6,540 nucleotides of DNA from Chloroflexota bacterium (GTDB lineage: Bacteria; Chloroflexota; Anaerolineae; UBA7937; JACPPX01): contig JACPWV010000187.1 in the NCBI GenBank assembly GCA_016196905.1, positions 1-6,540 on the forward strand, read 5' to 3'. The translations under genes and the position numbers were made by a program. The notes under the pieces were generated by a model. That model was not told the DNA's origin. It did not search any database and saw only the letters and a program-made list of their open reading frames with translations. Below, piece after piece: positions 5,059 through 6,540 of the stretch (position 1 is the stretch's first letter; each line of letters begins with the position of its first letter).

Positions 5059-5589
5059 ATGGCTCGAGCGGTCGAAGTCCTCTCCCTCGCCGATTCGCTC
5101 CAATCGCTGGTGGATCATTTCAATCACCACAGGCACGAGCTTCGACTGGTTGCCGTCGTCTCACCCACCTGACTGACCTGTGTGCGCGGCGCCCGGGCGG
5201 TGCGCAGAGCGCTATTGGACAGCTACCCCCACGCTGCCATCAGCGTGAGCATTGTCTGGATCAACATGCTGGGGAGCGACACCGAGGATGCGGCGAGAAG
5301 ATGGGCGCCTACCATCGAGGATCCTCGGGCCCGTCATTTCTACGATCCCCAAAGGCGAGCAGGAAGGGCTATCGCCCAGAGTTTAGGCGGGCAGGGCAAG
5401 ATCGCCTGGGACATCTACCTGTTCTATGACAAGGACAGCGAATGGAACGAGGGCCCACCGATGCCGATCGATTGGGTGCATCAACTGACGGGAAGCAGCT
5501 GGGCGGATGCGGCCCGTTATCATGTCGGCGATCGCCTAGCGGAGAAACTCCGCGAGACCATGAAAAGGCTGACCGAGGCGCGGCCCTGA
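5059..5589 (+). CDS. Thioredoxin-fold protein with in-frame TGA: candidate UxxC selenoprotein
   Basis: The frame from ATG 5059 to stop TGA 5587-5589 is open except for one TGA at 5170-5172. Read as selenocysteine it gives 176 residues with VAVVSPT-U38-LT-C41-VRGARAV. This is the strand-then-CxxC layout of thioredoxin-fold oxidoreductases, with the first Cys replaced by Sec. Downstream blocks VWINML (66-71), RHFYDP (92-97), AWDIYLFYD (116-124) and WVHQL (139-143) look like the conserved body of an uncharacterised thioredoxin-like family. The N-terminal segment is His-rich (H20, H23, H24, H26). ATG 5059 is the first in-frame start after a TGA stop at 5047-5049. Its ribosome site is weak. A start at GTG 5182 would discard the beta strand and both redox residues. 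The likely role is thiol/disulfide or peroxide chemistry in the cytoplasm, since no signal peptide is seen. A TGA point mutation of a Cys codon (pseudogene) is the main alternative. Confidence 0.82.
5178..5207 (+). promoter_or_regulatory. Candidate bacterial SECIS stem-loop
   Basis: Immediately downstream of TGA 5170-5172 the mRNA can form TGCGC (5183-5187) with GCGCA (5202-5206), then a G-U pair and a G/G mismatch, then CGC (5190-5192) with GCG (5197-5199), capped by CCGG. An alternative register pairs 5178-5185 with 5200-5207 and leaves a loop whose first base can be G. The apical loop begins about 18-20 bases after the TGA. This falls within the 16-37 base spacing described for bacterial SECIS elements bound by SelB. 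The sequence is also coding, as is normal for bacterial SECIS. Confidence 0.55.
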
Positions 5590-5618
5590 CTCGATCAATT
5601 TAGCACGAGCAAAAGGCC

Positions 5619-5637
5619 TCTCCGCCGGAAGGCGAGA
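5619..5637 (+). other. Small GNRA-capped hairpin between genes
   Basis: TCTC (5619-5622) plus GCC (5624-5626) pair with GGC (5631-5633) plus GAGA (5634-5637), leaving one bulged C and a GGAA tetraloop. It sits midway in the 73-base gap between the selenoprotein candidate and the dioxygenase. There is no T-run, so it is not an intrinsic terminator. It may be an mRNA processing or stability element, or chance. Confidence 0.3.
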
Positions 5638-5662
5638 TAACCTGAATTGAAGGAGGCGCGCA

Positions 5663-6540
5663 GTGCGAACCGAACCCATCACCCCTGCTGAGATCAAGTC
5701 CTTCGACGACAACGGCTACTTGATTCTCCGTGACGTCCTCCACCTGGAGGAGCTGCGAGCGCTTCAGGAGGACACGAGCGCGCTTATTCGGCGCGGCCTG
5801 GAGCAGCGGACAGAGCTGACCGAGCGAGAGCGTCACGATTTCCGCTACGAGGTGGACGATGTATTGGGGAGGGAGATGTTCTACCGGGTCAACTACCTCT
5901 ACGATAAGCCTGGGCGCAGCTTCCTCCCGCTGCTGGCGCATCCGTTCATCTTGGACCTGGCGCGCAGGATGGTGAGCGAGGACTTCGTCCCCACCTGGGA
6001 GTCCATGGTGTTCAAAGTGCCGGGGGCAGGCCGCGAGATCAAGTGGCACTGCGATGTCGAGTCGATGGTCGTGACGACTCCCCATCGCATCTTCAACGTG
6101 GATATCTATCTAGACGAATCCGATCTAGAGAACGGCTGTCTGCTCGTGATCCCTCAGAGCCATAAGCCCGAGGGCTGGGAGACCCTGAAGCCCGCTGGTA
6201 TCCGAGCGAAATATGGCTACGATCTGGAACGCGGGGCGCCGATCAACATGCAAGCAGCGCTCATGAAACCCGGGGATATCCTTCTGCACTCGATCTACAT
6301 CGTGCACGGCTCCCCGTCCACCACCTCCCAGCGCCTGCGGCGGGTGATCTACTACGAGTTCCGTTCTGCGTCGGTGATCCTGGAGAGCCCGCCTAAGGGC
6401 GGGTGGGACGAGGCATGGATCCGTAAGCGGCTCAGGCTATTGCACGAGGCCATCCGCCAGCGAGCGCTCGCTCCCTATGCGGCCCACGACCCCTTCCCCT
6501 TCGTCTACGATCCTCCCGCCCCCTGGCGGCTGACCACCGA
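5663..6540 (+). CDS. Phytanoyl-CoA dioxygenase (PhyH) family protein (3' end missing)
   Basis: The frame starts at GTG 5663 and stays open for 292 codons to the window edge. PhyH enzymes are non-haem Fe(II)/2-oxoglutarate oxygenases that hydroxylate small molecules. The iron-binding triad is visible: His129 and Asp131 in WHCD, and distal His215 in IYIVHG. An Arg of SQRLRR (222-227) is placed to bind 2-oxoglutarate. FDDNGYLILRDVL (14-26) is the usual N-terminal family block, and NGCLLVIPQSHK (157-168) is the typical core strand. GTG is chosen because AAGGAGG (5650-5656) lies 6 bases upstream and no better start is near. The substrate is not evident; related enzymes act on lipids, ectoine, chlorinated or secondary metabolites. 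It follows the selenoprotein candidate by 73 bases and may be co-transcribed, since no separate promoter is visible in the gap. Confidence 0.9.
   Translation, partial: MRTEPITPAEIKSFDDNGYLILRDVLHLEELRALQEDTSALIRRGLEQRTELTERERHDFRYEVDDVLGREMFYRVNYLYDKPGRSFLPLLAHPFILDLARRMVSEDFVPTWESMVFKVPGAGREIKWHCDVESMVVTTPHRIFNVDIYLDESDLENGCLLVIPQSHKPEGWETLKPAGIRAKYGYDLERGAPINMQAALMKPGDILLHSIYIVHGSPSTTSQRLRRVIYYEFRSASVILESPPKGGWDEAWIRKRLRLLHEAIRQRALAPYAAHDPFPFVYDPPAPWRLTT

Noticed and set aside
4861..5172. Genome-wide reassignment of TGA (for example to Trp or Gly)
   Set aside because: TGA ends the MscS-related gene and the thioredoxin-like gene at sensible places, and Trp is encoded by TGG throughout.
5182..5589. 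Gene start at GTG 5182 for the thioredoxin-like protein
   Set aside because: It lacks a ribosome site and removes the conserved strand and the redox motif, while coding-like sequence continues in frame upstream through the TGA to ATG 5059.
5587..5589. Second TGA of the thioredoxin-like gene as another selenocysteine
   Set aside because: The frame beyond it reaches TAA after 16 more codons of basic, non-conserved-looking sequence, and the protein already ends with a typical C-terminal helix.
5600..6085. Minus-strand frame opposite the PhyH gene
   Set aside because: It is an antisense shadow. The plus strand shows the HxD...H iron site and a strong ribosome site.

Overview
The window is GC-rich bacterial DNA with tightly spaced genes, sigma70-type promoters and GC-rich hairpin terminators. 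It carries one partial gene on the minus strand (left edge), four complete plus-strand genes and one partial plus-strand gene (right edge). No RNA polymerase, ribosomal or other phylogenetic marker gene is present. The promoter style, the paired palindromic intergenic repeat and the protein flavour would fit an uncultured Chloroflexota-like or similar environmental bacterium, but that is a weak inference.

Layout. (1) 1-728, minus strand: an NmrA/atypical-SDR NAD(P)-binding protein that runs off the left edge. (2) 729-1262: a 534-base region with no convincing gene on either strand. 741-880 holds nothing I can name. 881-939 is a pair of inverted palindromic units. 988-1016 is a near-consensus promoter. 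About 1022-1205 is a strongly foldable leader or small RNA ending in a textbook terminator. 1219-1237 is a second hairpin that shares its stem sequence with the terminator. (3) 1263-2947: a two-gene ABC-2 exporter operon (ATPase, then permease). (4) 2948-3330: a 383-base regulatory region with a possible end-of-operon hairpin, an AT-rich block with an inverted repeat, a promoter, a tandem 11-base repeat and a strong 5'-UTR hairpin. (5) 3331-4863: a large membrane protein built of five copies of the MscS-associated 'conserved TM helix' unit. It is followed by two hairpins, the second terminator-like. (6) 4991-5589: an extended -10 promoter and a thioredoxin-fold gene interrupted by an in-frame TGA exactly where the first Cys of a CxxC motif is expected. 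(7) 5663-6540: a phytanoyl-CoA dioxygenase (PhyH) family gene that runs off the right edge.

The most notable content is the gene at 5059-5589. Read through the TGA at 5170-5172 it encodes a 176-residue protein with a U-x-x-C redox motif (Sec38/Cys41). A foldable GC-rich stem-loop lies immediately downstream, at the distance expected of a bacterial SECIS element. A routine gene caller would start at GTG 5182 and lose the redox centre. The second notable item is the ABC exporter leader. It contains four segments that can pair 1:2 (terminator), 2:3 or 3:4, the geometry of an attenuator or riboswitch, but I do not recognise it as a known class.

How the genes work together: the ATPase and permease clearly form one exporter. 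The other genes appear to be separate transcription units. Three of them share a -10 region of the form TGC-TA, which suggests one housekeeping sigma factor reading all three promoters. No functional link between the selenoprotein candidate and the dioxygenase is visible beyond adjacency.
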